Of a DNA stretch of 64,000 nucleotides, positions 1-9,200 are shown one piece after another. The number at the start of each line of letters is the position of its first letter. The stretch's first letter is position 1. Below the pieces are notes generated by a model, which saw only the letters and a program-made list of their open reading frames with translations, had not been told where the DNA came from and ran no database searches. The translations under genes were made by a program, and so were the position numbers. Source of the DNA: Rodentibacter pneumotropicus DSM 21403. Its GTDB lineage: Bacteria > Pseudomonadota > Gammaproteobacteria > Enterobacterales > Pasteurellaceae. Where the stretch lies: assembly GCF_000379905.1 (NCBI RefSeq), contig NZ_KB904040.1:124001-188000 (forward strand). Direction: 5' to 3'.

Positions 1-1287
1 AATGGGCAATATCATCTGTAAAATTTAAACCCGATTTAAAAAATGATAAATATTTCTTTCCTTATTATCTGAAGATATTTTTAAAAGAGGAACTGTAAAA
101 TAGGCATTCCCCTTAGCCACATCGGGATTATTGTTTAATACTAACTTACCATCTACTTATTTATGACCAAGACCATGATTTGAAGAATAAATCAACGAAA
201 AAGAGCATTTTTTGAATATATATGACTCATTTAATATATTAAAAACTGAAGAAATATAACAATTAATATAAGGATATTTTTTATCTATTTCTTGAGTTTT
301 AAAAATATGATTATAGTTTTTAACTCTATCACATGCATGTGGGTTAGATCCCAAAGTATGTAAGACAATAAATCTCTTTCCGTTATAATCCTTAACAATA
401 ATTTCTTTAAATTTTATTTCCATTTAGCTATATCAGGTTTTGTCAGCATTAATTTTAAAGAACCTATTGTATATTCTCCTTCAGCTAACACCCCATGAAT
501 AAATGTACCATTGGTTGCTCTTAAAAACAGCATGTTTTCTATTCGGATATCCATATAGATTAAAATAATCAGCAATAGCACTTTAACCAATTATAAGAAT
601 ATAATCATCATATTTAAATTTGTTTAATTGATATTCTCCCCATTCGTTTTTAATCCCATTATTGAGTGTTTTTAGCGTTTCCTTTACTGTTAAATATGAT
701 TTATGAAAAACTCAAAAGGAGTTAAATGGAATAAAAAGAATAAAGAAGAAAATATCAAGAAAAGCTTATTTTTAAAAATCTTATATTTTTAGATTCTAAA
801 ATATTTCGAACAAGAATAATAGAAAACAAGACAAAAAATGCATAAGCATAATTTTTAAGTGGTATTAACGATAGAAACTCTCCAACTTCAGATGCATCTG
901 TTGCAAAAAAGCTTATTATATGTTGATATTGAGGATAGCCGAAAGACAATCCTACAGGTAAATACAACACATAAATTAACATTAAAGGAAAACCTAGAAA
1001 CCAAAAAGCTTTTTAGAAGATAATACATATATTGTAAACAACGAAAATAAAACAATTTTCTGATAAGTTGGTTTAACAAAAATACTTGTTCCACGTGAAA
1101 TAAGTTTTGATACTATTGTTATAACGACAGTACTAATTAAAACCCACAATACTGTGTTTGTTTTTTGCTTGTCATAATGTTCTCCTGCATTCGATACGAA
1201 TATCCCCCCAAAGATATAACGTAAATTATTTACCACTGAATCTAAAGATTCTAAATTATTTTTATAAGTATTGTTTGTATAGCTCAA
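1..1287 (-). pseudogene. Decayed phosphoethanolamine transferase (sulfatase-type), runs off left edge
   Basis: Read leftward, pieces of one phosphoethanolamine transferase appear in order in changing frames: a hydrophobic N-terminus (994-1287), a membrane segment containing LPVGLSFGYPQYQ (755-982), the start of the catalytic domain with YILIIG-stop-SAIADYFNLYGYP (about 545-640), FLRATNGTF followed by LKLMLTKPDIAKW (about 424-535), and FIVLHTLGS with SSNHGLGHK (157-423). I place frameshifts near 1,000, 715-770, 535, 420 and 40 (in a T6 run), and in-frame TAA codons at 583-585 and 157-159. The expected catalytic Thr region (TPFL in relatives) is disrupted. The intact enzyme would decorate LOS or lipid A with phosphoethanolamine in the inner membrane/periplasm. 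The first codon is unclear (TTG at 1287) and the C-terminus lies outside the window. I am confident of the family and of the decay, less so of exact lesion positions. Confidence 0.85.
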
Positions 1288-1489
1288 TTATTCAATCATT
1301 AATTACATTATTTTTCATATTTTCAATAATATAGTGAATAATAGAGAAACTGATAAGGCCCACTATTGGTAGTAACAAATATTTTTCGTTCTAATACAAC
1401 CTGAGTTTTATTAAAACCCCTTAACAGTTGTAGCTAAAATAGATATAGATAAAGAACTATCATTTATTCTCAATGAAATAATTCGTGTT
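1288..1489 (-). other. Degraded spacer with a possible acyltransferase tail
   Basis: This AT-rich stretch between the priming transferase and the pseudogene holds no intact gene. On the minus strand, about 1,310-1,405, a short open stretch reads KYLLLPIVGLISFSIIHYI followed by IEN, which resembles the last membrane helix of OafA-type acyltransferases. The match is too short to be sure. It would fit with the neighbouring pseudogene in suggesting that the 3' end of the glycan operon has been eroding. Confidence 0.25.
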
Positions 1490-2758
1490 CTATCTTGCCC
1501 CAAATCCTGTAAGCATTGTTTTTAATGTTTTAAATATAATCAGAATATCCAACCAAAGGGAAAAATGTTTAATATAGTAAAAATCATGTTCTACTTTTAC
1601 TCTAGTATCATTTACATCAGCTGCATAGCCGTGGACTACTTGTGCCCAGCCAGATATCCCCGGCTTTACTATATGCCTGTAATTATAAAATGGAATTTGT
1701 TCTTCAAATTGCTCTACAAAAGCTTTCTGTTCGGGACGGGGTCCAATAAGGCTCATATCCCCCTTAAGAACATTAAAAAACTGCGGTAATTCATCAATAC
1801 GTGTTTTACGAATAAATTTTCCAATACCTGTTACACGCATATCACTAGCCGATGCAAATTGAGCACCATCTTTTTCCGAGTCTTTACACATGCTTCTAAA
1901 TTTATAAATATTGAATTCTTTTCCACCTTGACCTACCCGTTTTTGAATAAACATCGCTCCACCTTGACTTTCTAGACGAATAGCAACGGCTGTTATTAAC
2001 ATTATAGGCAATGTAATTGGAAAACTAATTAAAATAAGAAAAATATCTATAACCCGTTTAATTAATGAATAAATAGGAGAAGGTAATAATGAACCGAGAT
2101 CATTTTCATACATATGGTGAATTTTTACCCTTCCCGTTAATGACTCTTCTAGTTGTCTTACGTTATACACAGGAATCTGATTCAATGTACAGTTTGATAA
2201 AAATTTTTGCCATTCATAGGTTAATTCCGTAGAATGTAAATCTACAGCAATTGCATTAATACGACGACTATCTAGAGCAGGTTTGGATAACTCAATCCAC
2301 TCTACATTAGGAATATTTTGGACATTAACAGCCCTCCCCAAAGGGATATAAGCTATTTTGGGTATGATCCAACGTCTTGATAGAAAATAGCCGATAAAAC
2401 AAAAAAATAACGTTAAAATAAAACTAATTGATAATAGAAGATTAGAGTAATCTAAACGTAAAATTGTTAATACTAACAATACAATGAAATACCATGAAAG
2501 TACTGTAGAAATAATAAAACTACTTGATTTATTACCTGGGTATTTCATTAAAATTCTTAAGGTTATTGCGATACTTATAAATGCTAAGGATGTAGCAATC
2601 AAAGTATTTAACCTAGTTTCTAAAAGCCATAGTTTATCGCCCCAAAAAATACACGCTGGTAAAAATACTGAAAATGTAACACCTAGAAAACTTTGTAGCG
2701 TTGTGCTGAAAAAAACTCTTTCATACCAACGGGAATGTCTTTTCTTCTCACTAACCAT
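1490..2758 (-). CDS. Undecaprenyl-phosphate hexose-1-phosphate transferase (WbaP/RfbP type)
   Basis: This 422-residue priming enzyme transfers a sugar-1-phosphate from a UDP-sugar to undecaprenyl phosphate, the first membrane step of glycan assembly. It has the full-length layout: about four or five hydrophobic segments in residues 15-130, a soluble linker, a further hydrophobic hairpin near 235-260 after KRVIDIF, then the catalytic domain with KFRSM (about 288), the DELPQ motif and SLIGPRP (about 320-345) and KPGISGWAQV. Galactose-1-phosphate or another hexose is likely; the donor cannot be read from sequence. It is the last intact gene of the leftward operon, 22 bases after a GT2 gene. Related H. 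influenzae loci carry an rfbP gene in a comparable setting. Confidence 0.9.
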   Translation of the reverse strand: MVSEKKRHSRWYERVFFSTTLQSFLGVTFSVFLPACIFWGDKLWLLETRLNTLIATSLAFISIAITLRILMKYPGNKSSSFIISTVLSWYFIVLLVLTILRLDYSNLLLSISFILTLFFCFIGYFLSRRWIIPKIAYIPLGRAVNVQNIPNVEWIELSKPALDSRRINAIAVDLHSTELTYEWQKFLSNCTLNQIPVYNVRQLEESLTGRVKIHHMYENDLGSLLPSPIYSLIKRVIDIFLILISFPITLPIMLITAVAIRLESQGGAMFIQKRVGQGGKEFNIYKFRSMCKDSEKDGAQFASASDMRVTGIGKFIRKTRIDELPQFFNVLKGDMSLIGPRPEQKAFVEQFEEQIPFYNYRHIVKPGISGWAQVVHGYAADVNDTRVKVEHDFYYIKHFSLWLDILIIFKTLKTMLTGFGAR

Positions 2759-2780
2759 TATTTATATCCTCAATTATAGA

Positions 2781-3590
2781 TCACTGTTTTTGTCTTAGAG
2801 AATGATACAACCTTCCTAGAAGAGAACTTGGTAGCAATCTAGGTAAAGTCCTTATAAAAAAATAAGCATAAGCCATACCAACAGGCTGTAATTTTAAATC
2901 TGTTTTTAGCTTTGCCAAAGTATATTCACTTTTAATATATGATAATCCCTTTCTTCGAGTATACATTTGAATACCGGATCTTACATTAACCAATATTTCC
3001 GGTAGATTAGCAACTTCATATCCTTTCGCTATAATTCTTAGCCATAAATTGTAGTCTTCCATATAGAGATGATGTTGGTATCCGCCTACTTTTTCTATAA
3101 TACTCTTCCGATATGCAACAGTCATGTGATTAAATGGGTTTCTTTTTAAAGCAAATTTCTCAATCTCTAATTTTGAGATAGGAACTTGTTTAACACCAAT
3201 AATGCTTTTCATAGTTTCATCAAACTCAGCCACTTGAGTGCCCAACAATGCGATATTAGGATGACTATTAATATACTCTAGCTGTTTTTTGAAACGATCA
3301 GGTAAACAAACATCATCTGTATCCATTCTAAATATCCATTCATATGAGCAATATTTCAGTCCTTCATTTAATGCTTTACCAAGACCAAGATTATATTTTA
3401 ACCTAATAATTTTTATTGGTAAGTAAGCTTGATATTGCACCACTATTTCTTCTAATGATTTTTTAATAGCTCCATCAAAAACAATAATTACTTCACTCAC
3501 TGGACAAGTTTGAACTATTAAACTATCTAAGCAAGCAGCAAGATACTCTTCTCGCTCTTTATGATATAAAGATAATAATATAGAATACAT
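2781..3590 (-). CDS. Family 2 glycosyltransferase, AmsE-like
   Basis: This 269-residue protein is a GT-A fold glycosyltransferase that would add one sugar to the lipid-linked repeat at the cytoplasmic face. The N-terminus SILLSLYHKE starts the nucleotide-binding fold, and RMDTDDVCLPDR near residue 90 carries the acidic metal/nucleotide motif. HMTVAYRKS and EDYNLWLR near 160-190 fit the acceptor half of GT2 enzymes. The overall pattern resembles AmsE of amylovoran synthesis. Its ATG directly follows the TAG of the preceding gene (TAGATG, no gap), so the two are probably translationally coupled. Donor and acceptor sugars cannot be assigned. Confidence 0.85.
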   Translation of the reverse strand: MYSILLSLYHKEREEYLAACLDSLIVQTCPVSEVIIVFDGAIKKSLEEIVVQYQAYLPIKIIRLKYNLGLGKALNEGLKYCSYEWIFRMDTDDVCLPDRFKKQLEYINSHPNIALLGTQVAEFDETMKSIIGVKQVPISKLEIEKFALKRNPFNHMTVAYRKSIIEKVGGYQHHLYMEDYNLWLRIIAKGYEVANLPEILVNVRSGIQMYTRRKGLSYIKSEYTLAKLKTDLKLQPVGMAYAYFFIRTLPRLLPSSLLGRLYHSLRQKQ

Positions 3591-4535
3591 CTAATTACTC
3601 TCCATTCTTTTCAGAAGTTTATTTATAATTAATATTTTAATTGAATGATAAAATAAAATTGGAGATTTTATTATAGCTAATACTAGAAAATAAATAACTA
3701 TTAAAAATCTTTTACTATTTATTGCTTCTCTAGACTTAGTCAGATAAATTTTATTTTTAGTATAATTAATTTCTTTTTTGGGATTGTTAATTATTTTATT
3801 TTCAAAAAAGTATTTTTCACTTTTTTTAAATTTTCTATAAGATTTCTTAATACAACTAATAGTAGTATATAAAGAAAACGCATTTTTTCTAGTTATACTA
3901 TTTTCCGAAAAACGGTATTTCAACAGATACTTCGATAGATTTCCTACTTTGTACCCCAATGTAAGAATATGGGCTATAAACTCCATATCCTCAGCGTGTA
4001 TTGCTTTTTTATTATATCCCCCTGACTTTATGAAAACTTCACGCTTTCCAAAGAAAGTTGGATGAATTATACCTATATCTCCATACCACATTAATTTTTC
4101 TATAAATTTATGTTTTTCCAGCTTATTTGTTTTTCCTATGATTCCTTTCTCAGAGAATAGTAAAGCATTACATCCACATAGATCTAGCTCTTCTTTTTCT
4201 AAAAAAGCCATTTGATTTTCTAATCTAGAAGATAATGATATATCATCAGCATCCATTCTAGCTATATATGTTCCTGATGTAAGTGAAATTGCTTTATTTA
4301 ATGAATAAATTAGACCTTTATTGGATTCATTAATGTGTAGTATTACTCTATGGTCTGATTTTTTTTTTCTAAGAAGATAGCAGACGAGATGTCTATCTTG
4401 TGGATTATCACATATTATTATTAACTCTATATTAGAATATGTCTGTTCTAATATAGAGTTAATTGATAGTTCTACCCATTCTATGGGCTCTTTGTATACA
4501 CTCATTATGATAGAAATTTTAGGTAGCATAAGCAT
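3591..4535 (-). CDS. Family 2 glycosyltransferase with an A10 tract
   Basis: This GT2 enzyme of about 314 residues begins ISIIMSVYKEPIEW and carries RMDADDISLSSR near residue 98 (the DxD-type site) and HAEDMEFIAH near 190. It would add a sugar to the same glycan as its neighbours. ATG codons at 4535 and 4529 are plausible starts; a TTG at 4541 is less likely, though an AGGG lies a few bases before it. Codons for RKKK are written as a run of ten A on the coding strand (4359-4368), so slippage would frameshift the gene after about 60 residues. The C-terminal 70 residues are Lys-rich with a hydrophobic segment. Base composition is very AT-rich. Confidence 0.85.
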   Translation of the reverse strand: MLMLPKISIIMSVYKEPIEWVELSINSILEQTYSNIELIIICDNPQDRHLVCYLLRKKKSDHRVILHINESNKGLIYSLNKAISLTSGTYIARMDADDISLSSRLENQMAFLEKEELDLCGCNALLFSEKGIIGKTNKLEKHKFIEKLMWYGDIGIIHPTFFGKREVFIKSGGYNKKAIHAEDMEFIAHILTLGYKVGNLSKYLLKYRFSENSITRKNAFSLYTTISCIKKSYRKFKKSEKYFFENKIINNPKKEINYTKNKIYLTKSREAINSKRFLIVIYFLVLAIIKSPILFYHSIKILIINKLLKRMESN

Positions 4536-4548
4536 AATCAAAACATCC

Positions 4549-5724
4549 CTATGAAAAGAAAGAAAAAATCGGAGAATAAATAATATTTACCCCGTCCCCC
4601 ATACTATAAGAATCTTGTTTAAAATTTATTAGTTGAGGATCTATATACACATACCATATTATTAATAAAATTAGAGAGGTTATTTTCTTCTTATAAATCA
4701 TCCTATTAATAAAAAGAAAGTATCCTAATAAAATTAGGATGAATCCACCGGCACTAAACATCAACCTATCCGATATAGTCTTGAATTGTAAGAAAAGTAT
4801 AGAAATTGAAAAATAAGTAAATATAAAATTCAATAAATCCTTTTTAAAGGGATTTGAAACTTTTAGTTTTTCTAAAAAAATAACCGCAATGAAGCAAAAG
4901 AGAATGAAAGAATAAATCCCTATAAATACAGAATAATCAATTAGAGAGTTAAAACTATAAGTCGCCCATTGTCCATATATATATTCATTTATTTTTGTAG
5001 AAAAATAAGCATTATTAAAGGTGAAAATTTCTAGTATTTTGGGTATAAACATACCTAATAACAAGCATACAATAAGATACTTTTTTCGAAATAAAACAAC
5101 CCTAGATACCAACAATGATATTGGAATTATAATTGAACTTGGATGAAATCCAATACCTACAATAATGAGTATTAAACCTACAATATATTGCTTATTCTTT
5201 AGTATGTATATCAATCCCAAAAAAGAAATTGAAAAAGCAAGAATATTTCTATAAGAGGAGATTATTGTTATAAAACTTACCATAGTCATAAGTTTGAAAA
5301 AAATAATTCTTATTGAAGTTATGTCTTGATCGTCATCATATAATTTTCTAAAAGCTGTAAGAATAGAAATATATATAGTAAAAATGCATATAAAATTAAT
5401 TTTCTGAAATTCCAAATTAAAATATGCAGCAATCCCTAATAAGGAAACCCAACTGAAATAATAAGATGAATATTCTGAATATAACTCTGAAAAATTTAGA
5501 TTTTCTTTAAGAGATTCAAATGCTAAATAATATTGATAAATGTCTCCCGTCTCATGTCTTCTAATGTAGAGATATCCTAATACCCCTAAAGAGTAAGAAA
5601 TATTTATAAATAAAATCTGCATATCCGCACTAGAGCTCATCCTCTTATAAAAAAAATAAAATAGACTTACTGCAAGCCCAAATACAGGAAAAATTATATT
5701 AATAAAAGAAATATATAAAATCAT
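4549..5724 (-). CDS. EpsG-family glycan polymerase (Wzy role)
   Basis: This 391-residue protein is almost entirely hydrophobic with about ten membrane segments and a short central loop (IYGQWATYSFNSLIDYS). It looks like the EpsG family, whose members serve as polymerases in exopolysaccharide and O-antigen loci. Its place among wzx, wzz and glycosyltransferases supports the Wzy role: joining flipped repeat units on the periplasmic side, with chain length set by the upstream Wzz. Polymerases diverge so much that assignment rests on topology and context rather than catalytic motifs. It sits 8 bases after the sialyltransferase gene and 13 bases before the next GT2 start. Confidence 0.75.
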   Translation of the reverse strand: MILYISFINIIFPVFGLAVSLFYFFYKRMSSSADMQILFINISYSLGVLGYLYIRRHETGDIYQYYLAFESLKENLNFSELYSEYSSYYFSWVSLLGIAAYFNLEFQKINFICIFTIYISILTAFRKLYDDDQDITSIRIIFFKLMTMVSFITIISSYRNILAFSISFLGLIYILKNKQYIVGLILIIVGIGFHPSSIIIPISLLVSRVVLFRKKYLIVCLLLGMFIPKILEIFTFNNAYFSTKINEYIYGQWATYSFNSLIDYSVFIGIYSFILFCFIAVIFLEKLKVSNPFKKDLLNFIFTYFSISILFLQFKTISDRLMFSAGGFILILLGYFLFINRMIYKKKITSLILLIIWYVYIDPQLINFKQDSYSMGDGVNIIYSPIFSFFS

Positions 5725-5732
5725 AGGTAAAA

Positions 5733-6683
5733 TTACAATGCCATATAATCTATTTTATCAAAGAAATCCAAACCAAGCTTAGCTAGCAGCTTATAAGATT
5801 CTTCAATTTCTATCTTACGGGTATTTTCTATTTTTAGAATCCTAATATCAATATTAGAAAAATTAATAAGGTTTATAACAATAGAACTGAAAAAACTATA
5901 AATTATAATTTTATTTTCTTGTAAACTAGAAATATAGTCCTCAAAAATAAGATCAGTGTAGATATAATTTAATCCATCTATTTTACAAATTTCTCTTGGG
6001 TGAGGAAAATAGTGATCCAAATTATATTTATAGTAAATTTCTTTTATTAATTTATTATTAATATCTTCTTCATAGAATACAGGCTGTCCAATAAGGATAC
6101 TTACTTCACTGCTATTATTTTTTTTATGTTTAATGTAACTTTTTTTAAATATATCTATATATACTGTATTAGGAATAATATTTTCCATATTACGATAAAT
6201 AGTGAAGTGATTTTGGGAAAGTTTTAATATTTTTTTTGAGCTAAATTTATTTCTAACCAAAAAATTAACTAACTTTCTTTTAATATTATTGTCTTGAATT
6301 AATGGAGATTTATCAATTATATTTGCTAAACCATCATCAAAAGTATATATTTTCTCGATATTACACTTTGAAATGATAGTTTGTATCCATAAAGAGTTAA
6401 TATTAGCAAAAAATATCTTATCTAAGCTACACCCTATAAATTCTTCACATTTCAGGTTTATTAATTCCCACAAAAATTTAAATCTATCTTTTTCAATTTT
6501 TGTGTCTATAGAAATCGTTTTTGTAGATTTTTCAGATAATCTGTTTATATAAAATTGGTACTTTGAATTTATATTGAGACTATTAATTAAAACTATAGAG
6601 ATAAATTTTTCATTTCTATATTCATTTATAATATGTTCGGCAATTTTCATTTGTAAAGGTGTACAACATACAATTAAATTCAT
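5733..6683 (-). CDS. GT52 family sialyltransferase (Lst/LsgB-like)
   Basis: This protein of 316 residues looks like a CAZy family 52 glycosyltransferase, the family of LOS alpha-2,3-sialyltransferases. It begins MNLIVCCTPLQMKIAEHII, typical of the family, with YTFDDGLANI near 125-135, ILIGQPVFYEE near 200, YFPHPRE near 230 and IIYSFFSSIVINLI near 270. It would move sialic acid from CMP-Neu5Ac, made by the upstream neu genes, onto the glycan. An ATG four codons earlier (6695) is open, but its GAGG lies inside that extension and is well spaced for the ATG at 6683, so I use the latter. Two A8 runs (coding strand, near 6118-6125 and 6230-6237) are potential slip sites. Acceptor and linkage are unknown. 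Confidence 0.8.
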   Translation of the reverse strand: MNLIVCCTPLQMKIAEHIINEYRNEKFISIVLINSLNINSKYQFYINRLSEKSTKTISIDTKIEKDRFKFLWELINLKCEEFIGCSLDKIFFANINSLWIQTIISKCNIEKIYTFDDGLANIIDKSPLIQDNNIKRKLVNFLVRNKFSSKKILKLSQNHFTIYRNMENIIPNTVYIDIFKKSYIKHKKNNSSEVSILIGQPVFYEEDINNKLIKEIYYKYNLDHYFPHPREICKIDGLNYIYTDLIFEDYISSLQENKIIIYSFFSSIVINLINFSNIDIRILKIENTRKIEIEESYKLLAKLGLDFFDKIDYMAL

Positions 6684-6695
6684 CGAAAACCTCAT

Positions 6696-6823
6696 ATTTC
6701 ATCAACCACTAATAAATTAGCACTATTTAAATAGAATAAATATTATTTATATATGCTAATTTAGCTCCATATTTTTATATCTTATCTATTAAAATTTTAA
6801 ATAGATATAAATATACAACTGAA
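6696..6823 (-). other. AT-rich spacer with a hairpin inside the glycan operon
   Basis: A 128-base gap separates wzx from the sialyltransferase, the largest gap in an otherwise tightly packed operon. It contains an inverted repeat near 6785-6812 (ATCTATT and AATAGAT around an A/T loop, extendable with mismatches). There is no strong T tail, so it could be a weak attenuator, an RNA-processing site or simply low-complexity sequence. It marks a junction between the moderately AT-rich neu/wzx half and the very AT-rich glycosyltransferase half. Confidence 0.35.
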
Positions 6824-8029
6824 TTATTCAGTGTTGTTCTCTTTTTTAGCAAAAAAATATAATATAGGTAAAATTCCTAAAGCTCCTAAAATACTTGCAT
6901 AAGGAATATAAATTACATCAGTAAAAATAAGCCCACCTAATGCTCCCAAATAAATCACTGTTGATAATACCGAACAAAATGAAATTTGTTTTGTTTTACC
7001 ATGATAGAACAAATAATTTACCAAGAATAGATAAGGAATTATTAAACTATTAGAAAGTAAAAATATTATAATATAATACTTTATACCGATAAAATGTCGC
7101 CCCAAGAAGAACAGTATCCATTTTTCAGGTATAATCAACATTACCAATGATGGAACTGGTACAATTAAGAATGAGAATAATGCCCAACGATGTAATTTAT
7201 TCAGCGTAACAGTTCCTTTTTTTAAGTTCTCAAATAAATAAGGCACTAATGCTTTATTCATTGCAAGAATAAAAACTGATAGAATAGAAGCAATTTGTGC
7301 CCCCATTGCATATAAACCAAGGTCACCGTCACTAAAACGATGAAAAATAAAAATTCTATCTAGCTGTCCTTTAATAAAGAAACTGCCATGATGAAAGATC
7401 ATTGGAACTCCAAATGCAACGATATATAAAAAAGCGGTTTTATATCGTAAAAAAGTAAATTTTTTGCTAATGCTTCTTTTTTGATAAATCAGATAAGCCA
7501 ATAAAGAAACCAAAATATTACTGAATAAAATAGCTAAAATGCGTTTTTCAACTAACTCTGTTTCATATATTTCTAACATTAATATAGTTAATAATGCATT
7601 TGTAATAGTAGAAGCTAGTTGGATCAAAGTATAAGGAATGGCTTGTTTTTGGCACTGTCTAATACTTAGCTGTACCGATAAAAAAACCTGAAATATTGCG
7701 CTTAGCACCAAATAAAACATAACTTCTGAATGCAAAAACCAACAAAATACTAAAGCTATTCCTCCTGTACAAAGTGTATAGACATAACCCGTATTTACTA
7801 CTAAATTTAAAGAACGATTGCCATAAACATAGAAATAACGAGCTACTGCCCCATCCTGACTTAATCCAATAAAAATAATAAATAATGCTAAAAGAGTTTG
7901 ATAATAAGAAAGCTCTCCAAACCCTTCCACCCCTAACTTACGTGATAAATAAGGTAGTAATAAAAAAGGGATACATTTAGATGATAGTTCACCAATGAGA
8001 TAGATCGAACTATCTTTGATCAGGCTCAT
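6824..8029 (-). CDS. wzx: Wzx-type polysaccharide flippase
   Basis: This 401-residue integral membrane protein has about twelve hydrophobic segments and begins [18 protein letters not shown], with [16 protein letters not shown] near 30-45, a hallmark N-terminal pattern of the Wzx/MATE-like polysaccharide transporter family. It would flip the undecaprenyl-linked, sialylated repeat from the cytoplasmic to the periplasmic leaflet for polymerisation. It lies 10 bases after neuC, which ties sialic acid synthesis to export. LsgA of H. influenzae has the same role. Substrate specificity cannot be read from the sequence. Confidence 0.85.
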   Translation of the reverse strand: MSLIKDSSIYLIGELSSKCIPFLLLPYLSRKLGVEGFGELSYYQTLLALFIIFIGLSQDGAVARYFYVYGNRSLNLVVNTGYVYTLCTGGIALVFCWFLHSEVMFYLVLSAIFQVFLSVQLSIRQCQKQAIPYTLIQLASTITNALLTILMLEIYETELVEKRILAILFSNILVSLLAYLIYQKRSISKKFTFLRYKTAFLYIVAFGVPMIFHHGSFFIKGQLDRIFIFHRFSDGDLGLYAMGAQIASILSVFILAMNKALVPYLFENLKKGTVTLNKLHRWALFSFLIVPVPSLVMLIIPEKWILFFLGRHFIGIKYYIIIFLLSNSLIIPYLFLVNYLFYHGKTKQISFCSVLSTVIYLGALGGLIFTDVIYIPYASILGALGILPILYFFAKKENNTE

Positions 8030-8039
8030 TTACTATTCC

Positions 8040-9200
8040 TTATAAATCATAAAATATTTTTGGATTATTATTCTTATTATTTTGTAAAAAATCTTTAATT
8101 AAATAATAAGCTTTCTCTGCTGAATTTTCTTGATAATATGGATTCACCATCATAGGTAAACGTGCTTGAAAAGCATCAGAAAGTAATTTTTGAATACCTT
8201 GTTCAATAGCAGTTTGACTACTTTCTACATCAATAACAGACTCTCCTCGTACTCGTCCTTCTTGGCGTTTTCCAATATTGACAGTACCAACTTTTAATGA
8301 TGGTGCCTCAAGTAACCCTGATGAACTATTTCCTATTAAACCTTTTGAATATTTAATCAATGCTAAATATTCTTCAGGTTTTATAGAGGTGAAAAATGCA
8401 AAATTATTTTTTTGAGTATAATTTCTAATTTTTTCAAAAATTACATCTGAGTGCGTATCTGAATTTGAACCAATAAAAATAAATTGATAATCTTTCTTAA
8501 AAATATCCAGAGCTAAAAAAAGTTGTTTAATTTGTTCTTCAACTAATTGACCTGTTATCGTTTCCGGATGAAATACCACCATAAAATAAGGTTGAGTTGG
8601 AATACCTAATGTTACCACTAGCTCTTCTTTACTTGGTAAATCTAGTAATAAACTGTTTTCCGCGCCTAAAGAACCAACATTAATAACACTCTCAGGGACT
8701 TCCCCTAATTGAATAACACGCTTACGATATTCTTCTGTTGCTGTTAAATGTAGTTTTGACATTTTAGTAATACAATGGCGAATAAATTCATCATAATTGC
8801 CTAAGGTTTGCTCACCACCATGTAAATGAATTAGGGGAATATTATGCATGGCGGCAGCTGTTGCTACGGCAAGCATTTCATAACGATCGCCTAACACCAT
8901 TACAGCATCATAGCTGTGCATTTGAAAATGTTTGCCAAATAAATCTAAGGTTTCCGCTATTGACGTTAAGATGGTTTGATTATTTTGGCTATTGAGCTTA
9001 ACGGCAATTTTCTCACGAACGAAAAAGCCATCTTCTTCAATTATTTTTACGGTATTGCCGTATTGTGGATCAAGATGCATTGCAGTCACAATTAGGCTAA
9101 AGTCTAATTCGGGATCGTTTTGTAAACTCTTTAATAAACGTTTTACAATGCCATATTCAGCCCGAGAACCTGTTACATAGGCAATTCGTTTTTTCATCAT
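8040..9200 (-). CDS. neuC: UDP-GlcNAc 2-epimerase (hydrolysing)
   Basis: NeuC converts UDP-GlcNAc to ManNAc and UDP, the first committed step of de novo sialic acid synthesis, in the cytoplasm. The 386-residue protein has the two Rossmann domains of the GT-B fold epimerases: KRIAYVTGSRAEYGIVKRLL at the N-terminus, VLGDRYEMLA near 100, IPLIHLHGGE near 120, and GNSSSGLLEAPS near 290, the UDP-binding loop. The reading frame starts with two ATG codons, and the neuA stop TGA overlaps the first one (ATGA), so the two genes are translationally coupled. ManNAc feeds directly into NeuB encoded upstream. Confidence 0.95.
   Translation of the reverse strand: MMKKRIAYVTGSRAEYGIVKRLLKSLQNDPELDFSLIVTAMHLDPQYGNTVKIIEEDGFFVREKIAVKLNSQNNQTILTSIAETLDLFGKHFQMHSYDAVMVLGDRYEMLAVATAAAMHNIPLIHLHGGEQTLGNYDEFIRHCITKMSKLHLTATEEYRKRVIQLGEVPESVINVGSLGAENSLLLDLPSKEELVVTLGIPTQPYFMVVFHPETITGQLVEEQIKQLFLALDIFKKDYQFIFIGSNSDTHSDVIFEKIRNYTQKNNFAFFTSIKPEEYLALIKYSKGLIGNSSSGLLEAPSLKVGTVNIGKRQEGRVRGESVIDVESSQTAIEQGIQKLLSDAFQARLPMMVNPYYQENSAEKAYYLIKDFLQNNKNNNPKIFYDL

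Noticed and set aside
6684..6695. Earlier ATG of the sialyltransferase gene
   Set aside because: The GAGG inside this stretch is correctly spaced for the ATG at 6683 and the family N-terminus begins there.
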